From CAJXMH01 sp040220135 (GTDB lineage: Bacteria; Bacteroidota; Bacteroidia; Flavobacteriales_E; Vicingaceae): a stretch of DNA of 64,000 nt. Position 1 is the first letter of the stretch, and every line of letters begins with the position of its first letter. The notes beneath the pieces are model-generated. The model saw only the letters and a program-made list of their open reading frames with translations. It did no database searches and was not told the DNA's origin. The DNA lies in the NCBI GenBank assembly GCA_040220135.1, contig JAVJTT010000013.1, positions 62,001 to 126,000 of the forward strand, in the 5' to 3' direction. Shown piece by piece: positions 8,692 to 18,340 of the stretch. The translations under genes and the position numbers were made by a program.

Positions 8692-10416
8692 TTAATTTGT
8701 ATTTCGCAATAACCTTTCAGCTTCAATGGCTTTCTTTTCAGCTTCTCTTTGCAGTTTTTCAGCTTCTTTTTGAATAAGCTCTGCTTCTCGCAATAGAGCT
8801 TCCTCCGCTTCCAAATCTTGTTCTAGTCGCTCTGGCTTGTTTAGCCATTCACAATCTTGGCAGCTCAAGCCTTCCGCTGTCATGATCCAGTGGTGACCAA
8901 TCATTTTACCATCGTAGGTGTTACTCACATTCTCGATGTCATAGATAAACCAGTTTGCGGTTTCTGTTAGGTAAATGCTTTTGCCTATTGGCAGCCCAAT
9001 GCTTACTTCAACTTCTTGATCTCTATACTTGTCTTCCACAGGAACTTCAATTAGTTCATTAAACAATAGCTCATGATCAGTCGCTTCATAAATGATTTTT
9101 ACATTCTGCGCTAGCTGACCGGCTTTCTTTCTAGATGGACCACGAGACTGTTTTCTGATATATAGTTCTACTTCGTTACTTTCACTTTTTACTACATCTA
9201 CACTTAATGCATCTAAGAAAAGACTTTCTCCTTCAATGAAGAAGTCATCTCCTTCTTTAAGCATTCCATGCTCTTGCCCGAGGGCTTTCAAACTAATGGT
9301 GTCGCTAGTAATATTGGGTAGTGATTGAGTTTCTATAAAAGTTTGTTCAGAAGAGAACTGACTTCCGGTAGAGGAACCACTTATCACCATTAGAATAATG
9401 CCGATTACCCAAAGCGAAATGGCCGTTAAGCCTACTGCTTTATTTGAGCTCGGAATCTTAAATAAAATTTTAAGTCCGCCATAAAGAAGCCCTAAGATTG
9501 GAATGATCACCACTAAACATACGCCCAGTAAGCCTAAGCTATACATCAGATTTGAACTGAAGAATAAATTCCCATATTCCGACAACCAGTATTGGTCTAT
9601 TTCGGAATTGTGTATTGAAAGGTCAAAGGGGCCTCCAAGAAGAAGGGTGATGAAAGCAATAAGTCCCAAAGTGGCCGCTAAGACCAATATTACTGCTAAA
9701 AACTTAATGATAAAGTAGGCAGCATAGTACAATACTTTGCCTAAGAACTCAAAGAATCGATAAATACCGTGTTTGGCCTTATGGCCGTATTCAGAGGCAT
9801 CACCGTTATTTACTTTTTTTTTAAAAGAATGAAATTCATCTTTTATCGCATTCCCAATGCTGTCTACATTAATGGGCTCCCCTTTCATTTCTAACTTTTC
9901 TGCAGTAGTTTTCGCAGAAGGAATAATAATCCAGAGGATGATGTAAACTAAAAGTCCGGTTCCAAAGCCAAAGAAGGCAATTAAGAAAGCAGCCCTTAGC
10001 CATATTTTGTCAATGCCAAAGTAATAGCCTATTCCGGAGCAAACTCCACCGATCAGATTGTCATCTTCATCGCGGTAAAGTTTTTTGCTGTAAAACTTCT
10101 CTGATTTTGACCTAGTATTATGTGTTGACTTAGCAGACTCTTCTTCATCCGGATCACTCATGTAAGCTTCTGGCTCTCCCATGATTTCGATCACTTGTTT
10201 GACGTTGGCCATGGTAACCACTTCTCGGCCTTCCTCTAGGGCTTGGCTGAAGAGTTCGGCGATTCTAGCTTCTATGTCAGCCATGATCTCATCCTTCCCA
10301 TCAGAGTCATGAAAGTAATTGCGGATGGTATTCAAGTATTGGTGTAATTTCTCGTAAGCATCTGCTTCTATGTGAAAAACAACACCGCTAATATTTGCTG
10401 TTACTGTCTTGTTCAT
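8692..10416 (-). CDS. PspC-domain membrane protein
   Basis: A 574-residue protein. Residues 1-90 form the helical head usual in Bacteroidota PspC proteins (MNKTVTANISGVVFHIEADA). A PspC domain follows at about 108-170 (LIGGVCSGIGYYFGID) with two membrane helices, then further hydrophobic segments at about 225-350, a soluble region, and a C-terminal coiled coil of repeated EAE/KLQ units. PspC proteins sense or counter envelope stress; the Bacteroidota forms are poorly studied. It lies 12 bases after the PadR gene, so PadR probably controls it directly. Confidence 0.88.
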   Translation of the reverse strand: MNKTVTANISGVVFHIEADAYEKLHQYLNTIRNYFHDSDGKDEIMADIEARIAELFSQALEEGREVVTMANVKQVIEIMGEPEAYMSDPDEEESAKSTHNTRSKSEKFYSKKLYRDEDDNLIGGVCSGIGYYFGIDKIWLRAAFLIAFFGFGTGLLVYIILWIIIPSAKTTAEKLEMKGEPINVDSIGNAIKDEFHSFKKKVNNGDASEYGHKAKHGIYRFFEFLGKVLYYAAYFIIKFLAVILVLAATLGLIAFITLLLGGPFDLSIHNSEIDQYWLSEYGNLFFSSNLMYSLGLLGVCLVVIIPILGLLYGGLKILFKIPSSNKAVGLTAISLWVIGIILMVISGSSTGSQFSSEQTFIETQSLPNITSDTISLKALGQEHGMLKEGDDFFIEGESLFLDALSVDVVKSESNEVELYIRKQSRGPSRKKAGQLAQNVKIIYEATDHELLFNELIEVPVEDKYRDQEVEVSIGLPIGKSIYLTETANWFIYDIENVSNTYDGKMIGHHWIMTAEGLSCQDCEWLNKPERLEQDLEAEEALLREAELIQKEAEKLQREAEKKAIEAERLLRNTN

Positions 10417-10428
10417 TTTGGGTTCGTT

Positions 10429-10767
10429 TTAAGCTTTAGATTTCTTGTTTCTGGTTAGGTTCACTGCATTTACTAAGTCGGTCCAAGTCAATTCTAGTTC
10501 TTTTAAAAACTCAATTCCAACTTCAGTAAGGGCATAGTATTTTCTTGGTGGGCCTGATTTTGATTCTTCCCATCGGTATTTTAACAATCCTGCATTTTTT
10601 AGTCTGGTAAGCAGTGGATAAAGTGTGCCTTCTACCACAATTAGCTTTCCTTCTTTAAGTTTATCAATGATCTCCGAAGGGTAAGCTTCTTGTGATTCGA
10701 GAATTGATAAAATGCAGAACTCCAAGACTCCTTTGCGCATTTGCGCTTTTGTGTTTTCTATTTTCAT
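10429..10767 (-). CDS. PadR-family transcriptional regulator
   Basis: A 112-residue winged-helix regulator. It has the PadR pattern: MRKGVLEFCILSIL, SEIIDKLKEG, then VVEGTLYPLLTRLKNAGLL as recognition helix and wing, GPPRKYYALTEVG, and a short C-terminal helix for dimerisation. It is placed between DUF4252 and PspC genes, an arrangement in which PadR usually represses its own operon. A 23-base palindrome at 11274-11296 upstream of the operon is the likely operator. Confidence 0.93.
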   Translation of the reverse strand: MKIENTKAQMRKGVLEFCILSILESQEAYPSEIIDKLKEGKLIVVEGTLYPLLTRLKNAGLLKYRWEESKSGPPRKYYALTEVGIEFLKELELTWTDLVNAVNLTRNKKSKA

Positions 10768-10780
10768 GGTGTTCTTTTAA

Positions 10781-11227
10781 TTATTTCTTGTCACTAATTT
10801 TCATATCTCCATAAACCGATAGGAGAATTAAACTTTCTTCTTCCTCGACTACAAAGTGAGCTTCTGCAACATTTTTTCCTTTTCTTTTTACATAAAGCCA
10901 AACTTGTGAGTCATCATCTTGATCCTCTTCTTCAAAGTCAATTAATTTAAAACCTTCTTGAGTAAAGAGCTCATTGGTTTTAGCAGCGGTAACTTTTTCA
11001 CTAATTACTAGCATTCTTCCTTTGCTAAAGTCTCCTGTGATCCATCTTTCTTTGCCATTAAGGTCAAGGTCTAAATCAAAAAAATCAATCATTTTTTTCG
11101 ATAAACTTAAACTGATGGCATCGTGGTTTTCTTCAAGGTAGTTGTAAATGCGATCGGCATTTTCATTTCCGGCGTAAGCTCCAAATCCCAAAAAGAGGAA
11201 TAAAAATGGAAGGATTATTTTTTTCAT
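10781..11227 (-). CDS. DUF4252 exported protein
   Basis: A 148-residue protein with a signal peptide (cleavage near GFGAYA-GN) and the DUF4252 pattern: a helical first half and a second half with VWLYVKRKG, AHFVVEE and a LSVYGDM strand near the end. Function unknown; members occur next to PadR/PspC or sigma-factor genes in Bacteroidota and are thought to be envelope stress proteins. It is first gene of the operon, with a consensus -7 box at 11254-11261. Confidence 0.85.
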   Translation of the reverse strand: MKKIILPFLFLFLGFGAYAGNENADRIYNYLEENHDAISLSLSKKMIDFFDLDLDLNGKERWITGDFSKGRMLVISEKVTAAKTNELFTQEGFKLIDFEEEDQDDDSQVWLYVKRKGKNVAEAHFVVEEEESLILLSVYGDMKISDKK

Positions 11228-11253
11228 GATAGTTTAATTTCAAAAGTGCTATG

Positions 11254-11296
11254 CAAAGATATAGACAAAAAAAGGTATTATGCAATACATAGTACC
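11254..11296 (-). promoter_or_regulatory. Promoter and probable PadR operator
   Basis: On the minus strand, TATCTTTG (11261-11254) is a full -7 match, and a TTG lies 21 bases upstream, inside a 23-base imperfect palindrome at 11274-11296 (outer arms GGTA/TACC, inner TATG/CATA, 18 of 23 positions symmetric). A dimeric repressor bound there would cover the -33 element. PadR from the same operon is the natural candidate. Confidence 0.55.
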
Positions 11297-11409
11297 ATAA
11301 ATAATTTTCAAGCTCGTTTAAAAGTCTGATTATAAGCAAAATAAAAATTCAAATAATTTTCTAAATTCTACATGCTTCTGCTTATTTTTGCTCAAAATCA
11401 TCTGAAAAC

Positions 11410-12135
11410 ATGGAAATATTTCTTCATTCTGAAGCCTGGATTAGTCTCTTGACTTTAACTTTTTTAGAAATCGTGTTAGGGATTGATAACATTATTTTTA
11501 TTTCCATTGTCTCAGACCGATTACCAAAGGAGTCACAAGCAAAGGCAAGAACTATTGGCTTATTGCTGGCTATTGTAATGCGGGTGCTTTTGCTTTTTGC
11601 AATTTCATGGATTGTTCATTTAACAGAACCCATCCTGACAATTATGGACTTTGAGCTCAGCTTTAGAGATCTAATATTGATTGTGGGGGGCTTGTTCTTA
11701 TTAGCTAAAAGTACTTCAGAAATACATCAGAAAATAGAAGGAGAAGAGGAGATGGATGGTTCGAGTGAAATGGTTAAGATGAGTGTTTCAAAGGCAATTG
11801 TACAGATTGTATTGTTGGATATCGTTTTTTCTTTTGATTCCATATTAACCGCAGTAGGTCTGTCGGATCAAATTTTAATCATGGTAATGGCAGTAGTTAT
11901 TGCTTTGGTCATCATGCTTGTTTTTGCGAAAAAAGTGAGCAATTTCGTCAATCAAAACCCAACGGTTAAAATGCTTGCTTTGGCCTTTTTAATAATGATC
12001 GGAACCTTGCTCATACTAGATGGAGCTCATGTTCACGTGCCAAAGGGGTACATCTACTTTTCATTGGCTTTCTCTTTGTTTGTTGAGTTTCTGAATCAAC
12101 GACTAAGAAAGAAAAAGCAAGTGGAAGATAACTAA
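11410..12135 (+). CDS. TerC-family membrane protein
   Basis: A 241-residue TerC/Alx-type protein with about seven membrane helices. The conserved acidic motifs FLEIVLGIDNIIF near residue 20 and LLDIVFSFDSILTAVG near 137 mark the family, whose studied members export manganese and are linked to metalation of exported enzymes. It stands alone, divergent from the PadR operon. I saw no yybP-ykoY riboswitch in the AT-rich leader. Its stop overlaps that of mqnE in convergent orientation. Confidence 0.9.
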   Translation: MEIFLHSEAWISLLTLTFLEIVLGIDNIIFISIVSDRLPKESQAKARTIGLLLAIVMRVLLLFAISWIVHLTEPILTIMDFELSFRDLILIVGGLFLLAKSTSEIHQKIEGEEEMDGSSEMVKMSVSKAIVQIVLLDIVFSFDSILTAVGLSDQILIMVMAVVIALVIMLVFAKKVSNFVNQNPTVKMLALAFLIMIGTLLILDGAHVHVPKGYIYFSLAFSLFVEFLNQRLRKKKQVEDN

Positions 12136-13286
12136 GCTTCGACAGTTTCGGCTGATTCTTCGCTGTAGTCTTTGAGTATATTGTAAACGCTATCTCTTTC
12201 AACCGGTTGACGGCCTACTTGCTTAATCAGTTCAACTATTTCATCCGTGGTCATGGTCGGTGATTGTTCTTCAGCTCCGGCCATGGAATAGATTTTTGTT
12301 GAATCATCAATCGTTCCGTCAATATCATTAACCCCATAATTCAGGGTTAATTGTGCGGTTTCTCTCCCTATCATGGGCCAATAGGCCTTTAAATGAGGGA
12401 AGTTATCCATAAAGATTCTTGCGATCGCATAGGTTTTCAAATCTTCAATAACAGAAACTTCACTAATGTGTGACATTTGGTTGTTCCCATTTCTAAATTT
12501 GAGTGGAATAAAGGTGTTGAAACCGCCGGTTTTGTCTTGCAAGTTTCGCAATCGATTCATATGATCAACCAAATGCTCTGGCTTTTCAATATGGCCGTAT
12601 AACATGGTGGCATTTGAAGGCATGCCAATTTCGTGTGCCGCTTGGTGGATTTCAAGCCATTGTTCTGAAGAACATTTGTCATTGCAAATTTCAGCTCGGA
12701 TGTCTTCTGCAAAGATCTCAGCGCCACCTCCGGGTAAAGAGTCTTGACCGTGATCTTTTAAAATCTGCAAACCTTCTTTGTAAGAAACTTTTGCTTTTCG
12801 GCACATGTACTCAAGCTCAACAGCAGTAAAGGCTTTAACATGTAAATTAGGTCTTATTTCCTTGATTCGCTTGATCAAGTTCGCAAAATAATTCAAGCCC
12901 ATCTTGGGGTGAACACCACCTACAATGTGCACTTCTGTAACCTCAGTTCCTTCATAAGACTGAACAGTTTCAATGATTTCATCTTCGCTCATTTCCCAAG
13001 CATCGTAGTCGCCTTTCTGACGAATTAGCTTAGAGTAGGCGCAAAACTTGCAATCAAACACACAGATATTAGTTGGCTCAATGTGAAAGTTTTTGTTGAA
13101 ATAGGTATGATCCCCGTGTTTCTTTTCACGAATGTAATTCGCCAAAGCTCCTACAAAGCTCAACTCTGCTTCTTTAAACAGTATGACACCTTCGTCGAAA
13201 CTTAAGCGTTCATCATTTTTGACCTTATCTACGATAGTTTGTAGATTTTTTGAGGTGGTTTTTTTCTTCAGCAAGTCCAGGTTCAT
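12132..13286 (-). CDS. mqnE: Aminofutalosine synthase MqnE (radical SAM)
   Basis: A 384-residue radical SAM enzyme with the cluster motif CVFDCKFC (CxxxCxxC) and the MqnE-type segments HIVGGVHPKMG, LPGGGAEIF and MLYGHIEKPEH. It makes aminofutalosine from chorismate-derived 3-enolpyruvyl benzoate and SAM in the futalosine route to menaquinone. The alternative CofH/MqnC relatives share the fold, but the HPxxG and GGGAE patterns fit MqnE best. The other mqn genes are not in the window. Confidence 0.93.
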   Translation of the reverse strand: MNLDLLKKKTTSKNLQTIVDKVKNDERLSFDEGVILFKEAELSFVGALANYIREKKHGDHTYFNKNFHIEPTNICVFDCKFCAYSKLIRQKGDYDAWEMSEDEIIETVQSYEGTEVTEVHIVGGVHPKMGLNYFANLIKRIKEIRPNLHVKAFTAVELEYMCRKAKVSYKEGLQILKDHGQDSLPGGGAEIFAEDIRAEICNDKCSSEQWLEIHQAAHEIGMPSNATMLYGHIEKPEHLVDHMNRLRNLQDKTGGFNTFIPLKFRNGNNQMSHISEVSVIEDLKTYAIARIFMDNFPHLKAYWPMIGRETAQLTLNYGVNDIDGTIDDSTKIYSMAGAEEQSPTMTTDEIVELIKQVGRQPVERDSVYNILKDYSEESAETVEA

Positions 13287-13326
13287 GGATCAAAATTTTT
13301 ACAAAGTTAAGCAGCTTCTCTAGGAA

Positions 13327-14544
13327 TTAGTGCTTGATCAGCTTTTTCGTTAAATCAAAATCAATCCCTAATACTTTAATAAAATAAATGCCTTTCGGAA
13401 GCGATCTAATGTTTAATTGGTAACCAATTGACAGTTCTTTTGTTTCCAGTGCAAGACGTCTTCCATCAATATTTAATATGGATAGTTCTAGAGTTTCATT
13501 TCTAAACTCCTGTGGAATTTTTATGGTAAGCTGATCTTGAGCAGGATTAGGATATAAAGTTAGTTGTTGTGCCAGTTTATTCTCCCTCAATGAGGTAGTT
13601 AAGCAGCCTTTTGATTGAAGAATTTTCTTTCTGCTATTCTCAAGGGCAGTTCTCATTCTAGTACTTTGTCCTTGGGTGAAGTTTCCCATACAGCGATCAT
13701 AAACATACCCCATAAAATTGCTCAACATGTCTTTACTATTACAGCTGCTTTGAGGGGGGCTTGGGCATCCACTATATATTACATCTTGAGAAGGCGTATC
13801 ACCTACCCGGTCATCGTTGTTGCAGGATGGAAAAGTCCCCCAAGGGTGAATCAAGTTCAACCAATGGCCAACTTCATGTGTAGCAGTTCTGCCTAAATCG
13901 AAGTTGGCATCATTGTTTCCAATGGTACCAAAATTTAGATTGCTAATCACAACTCCATCTATACTAGCAGGGGAGCCAGGTGGGTATGCAAACCCTGCTA
14001 AATTAGGACCTGCATCGCAAACCCAGATGTTTAAATAACGATCGCGATCCCAAATAGGCGCAACTTTGATGATGCTGTCGATGGCATTAGGATTTGCAAT
14101 TCGGTTTCCAATGTCATCTATGGTTGTCCGATAATAAACTATTCCACCGGTAAACTCATCGTCCGGATCTCTTTTTGCAATGCAAAACTCAATTTTGCTG
14201 TCTACTGTACTAAATCCACTTTCTACATTCGTAGTGTCGTGGTTTAGCTTTCGAAAATCCTTGTTCAACACATCAAGCTGGGTAAAAACTTGTGCAATTG
14301 AAATGCTATCAGAAGGAATGCGGTGGAGGATGTGAAAGACAACTGGAATGGTAAGAATGGAGTCGCTCTTTGCTTGTGTTCGACTTTTAGTAAGACTATC
14401 TAAGAGTGCTTGATGTTTAACAAAAAGGTTGTTTGCTTCAAGTTCTCCCCTAATTTGATCAGACATACAGCGCCTGGTTTTGTTTTGGGAATAGGATTGT
14501 CCCCAAAACAATGAGAGCATCAAAATGGGCAGCAAATGTTTCAT
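13327..14544 (-). CDS. Secreted M43-type metalloprotease with T9SS signal
   Basis: A 405-residue protein with a signal peptide (about 1-19), a pappalysin-like M43 catalytic domain with the zinc site HEVGHWLNLIH (HExxHxxxxxH) and several Cys residues after it, and a C-terminal type A sorting domain (TLYPNPAQDQLTIKI ... GIYFIKV ... KLIKH) for the type IX secretion system. It is expected on the cell surface or in the medium, degrading proteins. Related enzymes are called cytophagalysins or ulilysins. Confidence 0.92.
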   Translation of the reverse strand: MKHLLPILMLSLFWGQSYSQNKTRRCMSDQIRGELEANNLFVKHQALLDSLTKSRTQAKSDSILTIPVVFHILHRIPSDSISIAQVFTQLDVLNKDFRKLNHDTTNVESGFSTVDSKIEFCIAKRDPDDEFTGGIVYYRTTIDDIGNRIANPNAIDSIIKVAPIWDRDRYLNIWVCDAGPNLAGFAYPPGSPASIDGVVISNLNFGTIGNNDANFDLGRTATHEVGHWLNLIHPWGTFPSCNNDDRVGDTPSQDVIYSGCPSPPQSSCNSKDMLSNFMGYVYDRCMGNFTQGQSTRMRTALENSRKKILQSKGCLTTSLRENKLAQQLTLYPNPAQDQLTIKIPQEFRNETLELSILNIDGRRLALETKELSIGYQLNIRSLPKGIYFIKVLGIDFDLTKKLIKH

Positions 14545-14641
14545 GTTTCAAATATCTGAATTATCTAAAAGCAACGCTATTTATCTTTTGTGCGTCTTGT
14601 AAGTGTAAGTATTTGTGGTAGATAGCTTACTTTTCCCTGCG

Positions 14642-14680
14642 AAGGCCTTTTCATTTTTAATGAAGAGGCCTTTTCTTTTT
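14642..14680. terminator. Hairpin between nuclease and protease genes
   Basis: A stem of AAGGCCTTTTCATT with AATGAAGAGGCCTT and a TTT loop. The T-rich tail lies on the plus strand although both neighbours are on the minus strand, so termination of the nuclease transcript is uncertain. Confidence 0.35.
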
Positions 14681-14686
14681 ATCCAA

Positions 14687-17419
14687 TTAGCAGAAGTCAC
14701 AGTAATTTGATTTCTCATTATGCGAAAAAGGAACTTCAACATTCAAAATTTCAAGGGCTACTTTTTGAAGCATATTTAGAAAGGTAGTCTCTTTTTCTTC
14801 AAGCACTAAAGGCATGAATCCATTCGAAGAGCTTTTCATTGAAATGATACCGGCCTTTGCTCCTTGATCGCTTAGATTTAAGCCGCTTAGGTAGAAAAGT
14901 AATTGGGCCATTTTTGGTTTGTTCCCAATTAGTAAAGTTTCAATATTAGAAGTTTTTAGGTCGGATGGAGCTACTTTACCACTTTTGTAATCAATAATTC
15001 TTGTTTGTCCGTTCAATTCATCTATGCGATCAATCTTGCCTTTTAAGTTAATGATTTCTAGGTCTTCCAGTCCTAGTTCATACTCTCTTTTAAATTCCTT
15101 TTCCAAGGCACGAATTACTAATTTGCTGCCTTTTTGAACTTCCTTTTCATCTATTGCAATCACATTATGCAGGTAAAGTTTGGCTGCCTCAAAAGCTAAG
15201 CGATGCGCCCCAAAGTGAGGCTTTATTTGCATGTGTTTAAAATATTGTTCCTCTAGCACCGCCTCACATCTATCTTTTATGGCTGTCAAACAGTTAGCAC
15301 TTAGGACCTGGTCTATGTGTTTTTGGTATAACTCTTCTAAGGTATCGTGCATAACACTTCCAAAAGTGCTAGCCTCAATCTCTTCTTCCAGAGCCTCTTC
15401 GCCTTTTAAGCCTAATACATAGCGATAATAGTAATCGAGCGAACAGTTTAAATACGTATTCAAAGCCGAGGCAGATAAACCACTTTGCCAATGCTTTTTA
15501 ATGTGTTGCAGACTGGCTTGTGTTTTTAGCACCGTGTGAGTTTGTTCTTCTTCTCGAATCAAGGGACTTTCTACCCTGAATTCTTGCAAACTAACTTTTG
15601 GATTCTTTCGAGCTAACTCATAAATCAACTGTTCTAAAAAACGACTTCTTTCACCGCCATAAAGCTGATCGAGCTTGGTGTTATAGATCAAATGAATGTT
15701 TTCTGACCGTTGCAACAATCGATAAAAGTGATAGGCATATATGGCATCTTTTTCTTTATAAGAAGGTAAGTTGTATTTGTGTTTGATATCGAAGGGAATG
15801 AAAGAGTTTTGTTTTTTTCCAGCCGGAAGTAAACCTTCGTTCAAACTACAGAGAATTACATTTTTAAAATCCAATAAGCGGCTTTCCAAGACCCCCATAA
15901 TCTGTAATCCTTTCAGCGGTTCTCCAACAAAGGACACTTCAGCATCAGCAATCATTTGCCGATAAAGTAAATAGAGATCCTTTACGCTTTTTAAACTGTG
16001 ACGCTCAGTTTGCAAGCTTAACAGTCGTTGAAATTGTACTTCAAAATGAGCCAAGTACTCTAATTCGAGCTTTTCATTATTTTGGTGAAAAGCCTGCATG
16101 AAATAATGCACCATCTTGAGTAATGCCTCCAAAATAGCTTGTGGGCTCAGGGCTTGAATAAACAAACTAAAATCGAGCTTTTCATTGAGCTTCAGTATAG
16201 CATCTTTCGGTACCCAAAGTAGATTTTCTTTTTTTATTCTTTCGAGCAATTCTGCCTGCGCAACTTGGTAGTTCTTTGGCAGTGCTTTTTGTAAAGGATG
16301 TTGAAGAAACTTTTGAAGCGGAGCGTGATAAATACTGCTAAAGTTTCCTTTCTCATCGGCTTCTTTTTCCGCAGCTAAAAGCAGTTGCAAAAAGCTTTCA
16401 AAAAAATCATAGAGGTAAGATTGGTTAATGGCCGCTCCCATGGTTACATTAAGTTCTCCAACATTTTCAGGCAAACTTTCTAAAACCGGCATCAGTAAAC
16501 CTTCATCAGCTAAAACCAAGGCAGTATCATTAAAGCCATTCACTTCATTGAAGTCAGCTAAAATGGAAGCTACCGTTTTGGCCTGCCCAACATTGGCTGA
16601 CACCCCGTACACTTTTATTTCTTTAGTTCCTTCTAAGAGATCGGAGGTAACCCATGAAAAATCATTTCGCTTGGCCTTTTCTTTTCGAAGAAAAATTCCG
16701 GCTTCTTGGGTATTATCATTCATGTAATAGCTGTCACTATCCCACAGATACTCAACTTTTACGAATTTTTCTAAACTTCCTAGGATCGATTTCTCCGCTT
16801 CACTAAACGCATTGAAACCTGCAACATAAACGCAATCTGCATGAAGTTGAAAATTGGGTTTTTCAAGAAATTGTTCTGCCAATGCTCGAAATTGCATTCC
16901 GGAATAAGCTTTTCCTTGTTCGGCTAATTTTATTTTAAATTCTCTGTAATAATCTGATAGCTTTCGCCAAAACTTTAAATACTTCTGCTGGAAATCGGTT
17001 AAGGCTTCACCGTTCAAATTCCATTGCTCCAGAGCTTTGGCTTCAGTAAGAAAGGTAAAGAGTTCATTTCCGTCGATCAAATAGCGGTCAATTTCATTGA
17101 AGTCTTGTAGTAGGGTACTGCCCCAACTCATAAAAAGCTCAAAACTATCGGCTGCCTCGCCCTCTAACTGTTGGTGTACTTCATAAAGCTCAATTAGCAA
17201 TTCTGTAGACTCTACCACTACCAAGTCCGACTGACTTTCAACAAAATCAGAGAGACTAAAAATTTGAGGTGTAAAGGTGCTCGTCTTACTTTGTTTGCTC
17301 AATGACTCAAGAAGGAAAGTACCGGCCCGTTTACTGGGTAAGATCAATGCGATGTCTTCCAGTTTACCGGCCTGTTCATTCAGCATCTTTTCAACCAATC
17401 GGTCTAAAAACTTTTGCAT
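14687..17419 (-). CDS. AddB/RecB-like PD-(D/E)XK nuclease
   Basis: A 910-residue protein of the Bacteroidota AddB type. The N-terminal two thirds form an inactivated helicase-like region (start ALILPSKRAGTFLLESL, no clear Walker A motif). The C-terminal nuclease part has LSASALNTYLNCSLDYYYRY and GKIDRIDELNGQTRIIDYKSGK, giving the D...(D/E)xK active site. The protein ends SNYCDFC, so the iron-sulfur Cys cluster common in AddB ends is shortened. AddAB complexes process double-strand breaks; the AddA-like partner is not adjacent here. Confidence 0.85.
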   Translation of the reverse strand: MQKFLDRLVEKMLNEQAGKLEDIALILPSKRAGTFLLESLSKQSKTSTFTPQIFSLSDFVESQSDLVVVESTELLIELYEVHQQLEGEAADSFELFMSWGSTLLQDFNEIDRYLIDGNELFTFLTEAKALEQWNLNGEALTDFQQKYLKFWRKLSDYYREFKIKLAEQGKAYSGMQFRALAEQFLEKPNFQLHADCVYVAGFNAFSEAEKSILGSLEKFVKVEYLWDSDSYYMNDNTQEAGIFLRKEKAKRNDFSWVTSDLLEGTKEIKVYGVSANVGQAKTVASILADFNEVNGFNDTALVLADEGLLMPVLESLPENVGELNVTMGAAINQSYLYDFFESFLQLLLAAEKEADEKGNFSSIYHAPLQKFLQHPLQKALPKNYQVAQAELLERIKKENLLWVPKDAILKLNEKLDFSLFIQALSPQAILEALLKMVHYFMQAFHQNNEKLELEYLAHFEVQFQRLLSLQTERHSLKSVKDLYLLYRQMIADAEVSFVGEPLKGLQIMGVLESRLLDFKNVILCSLNEGLLPAGKKQNSFIPFDIKHKYNLPSYKEKDAIYAYHFYRLLQRSENIHLIYNTKLDQLYGGERSRFLEQLIYELARKNPKVSLQEFRVESPLIREEEQTHTVLKTQASLQHIKKHWQSGLSASALNTYLNCSLDYYYRYVLGLKGEEALEEEIEASTFGSVMHDTLEELYQKHIDQVLSANCLTAIKDRCEAVLEEQYFKHMQIKPHFGAHRLAFEAAKLYLHNVIAIDEKEVQKGSKLVIRALEKEFKREYELGLEDLEIINLKGKIDRIDELNGQTRIIDYKSGKVAPSDLKTSNIETLLIGNKPKMAQLLFYLSGLNLSDQGAKAGIISMKSSSNGFMPLVLEEKETTFLNMLQKVALEILNVEVPFSHNEKSNYCDFC

Positions 17420-17499
17420 CTTGTAAACTTAGTAAAGCTTTCAAAATATTCCTCTTCAAGCAGCGTTTTCAACACTGCTTTTGGCAACATTTTTGCTCA

Positions 17500-17529
17500 T
17501 TGGCAGAGCTTACAGAATGTTTAATTTTG
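17500..17529 (+). promoter_or_regulatory. Promoter of the YwqK-like gene
   Basis: TTG at 17500-17502, 19 bases, then TAATTTTG at 17522-17529, a full match to the Bacteroidota promoter. The box ends 7 bases before the ATG at 17537, which predicts a nearly leaderless transcript. Confidence 0.55.
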
Positions 17530-17536
17530 CATTGAA

Positions 17537-18340
17537 ATGAAAAGTATTAAAGTAATCTGTTTTTTAATTGGTATTCTGTTGACTTGGAGCATTCAAGCAC
17601 AAGAAGGGGAGCAGTGGAACCAAACCAATAAGCAAGGGCTTAAGGTAGGGAAGTGGAGAGCAACTCATCCCAATGGAAAAGTTAGGTATACAGGACAGTT
17701 TAAAAATGGAAAACCTTTTGACGTTTTTAAATACTATTTTAACAACGGCGACCTAAAAACTGTAATGACTTACGATGGAGAAGAAGGGCAAAGAGCTTAT
17801 GCAACACACTACTACCAGACCGGTGAAAAAATGGCAGAAGGCTGGTATTTTGATCAAAAGAAAGACAGTCTTTGGAAAACTTATGGTGCCAATGAAGTAT
17901 TACTGTCAGAAGGGGCGTACTATGATGGAAAGAAGTATGGTTTATGGCGAACCTATTATAACAATGGAAACTTAGCTGAAGAACTTTATTACAAAGATGA
18001 TTATGAGCACGGTCCTTTAAAAACATATTACGACAATGGACAGTTAAAGCAAGAAGCCAGTTTTGAAAATGGCTTTTTTAATGGGCTTTCAGTAACCTAC
18101 GACCCTCAAGGTAAGAAAGTGCTAAAAGGAATCTACTACAAAGGGGCGAGAGATAAAAATTGGGTGTATTACACCGATGAACAAGAGGTAGATAAGGTTT
18201 TGGAGTACGATAAAGGAGAGTTGTTAAACCCGGAAGTAATAAAAGGGATTAACCAAGATAGCCTGATTAACTCTGTCAAGAATAATAAAAAAGATTACTT
18301 GGAATTTGAAGATTTAAGAGGAAAGATTAAGTATGAGTAA
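17537..18340 (+). CDS. Exported MORN-like repeat protein (YwqK family)
   Basis: A 267-residue protein with a signal peptide (ends WSIQAQ) and about eight MORN_2-type repeats built on G.W..Y..NG.L and Y.NGQLKQE patterns between residues 35 and 220. Databases call such proteins YwqK-type antitoxins, but in Bacteroidota the exported forms have no toxin partner and the name is probably misleading. The repeats form a beta-rich surface. It overlaps mnmA by eight bases and shares its transcript. Confidence 0.85.
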   Translation: MKSIKVICFLIGILLTWSIQAQEGEQWNQTNKQGLKVGKWRATHPNGKVRYTGQFKNGKPFDVFKYYFNNGDLKTVMTYDGEEGQRAYATHYYQTGEKMAEGWYFDQKKDSLWKTYGANEVLLSEGAYYDGKKYGLWRTYYNNGNLAEELYYKDDYEHGPLKTYYDNGQLKQEASFENGFFNGLSVTYDPQGKKVLKGIYYKGARDKNWVYYTDEQEVDKVLEYDKGELLNPEVIKGINQDSLINSVKNNKKDYLEFEDLRGKIKYE

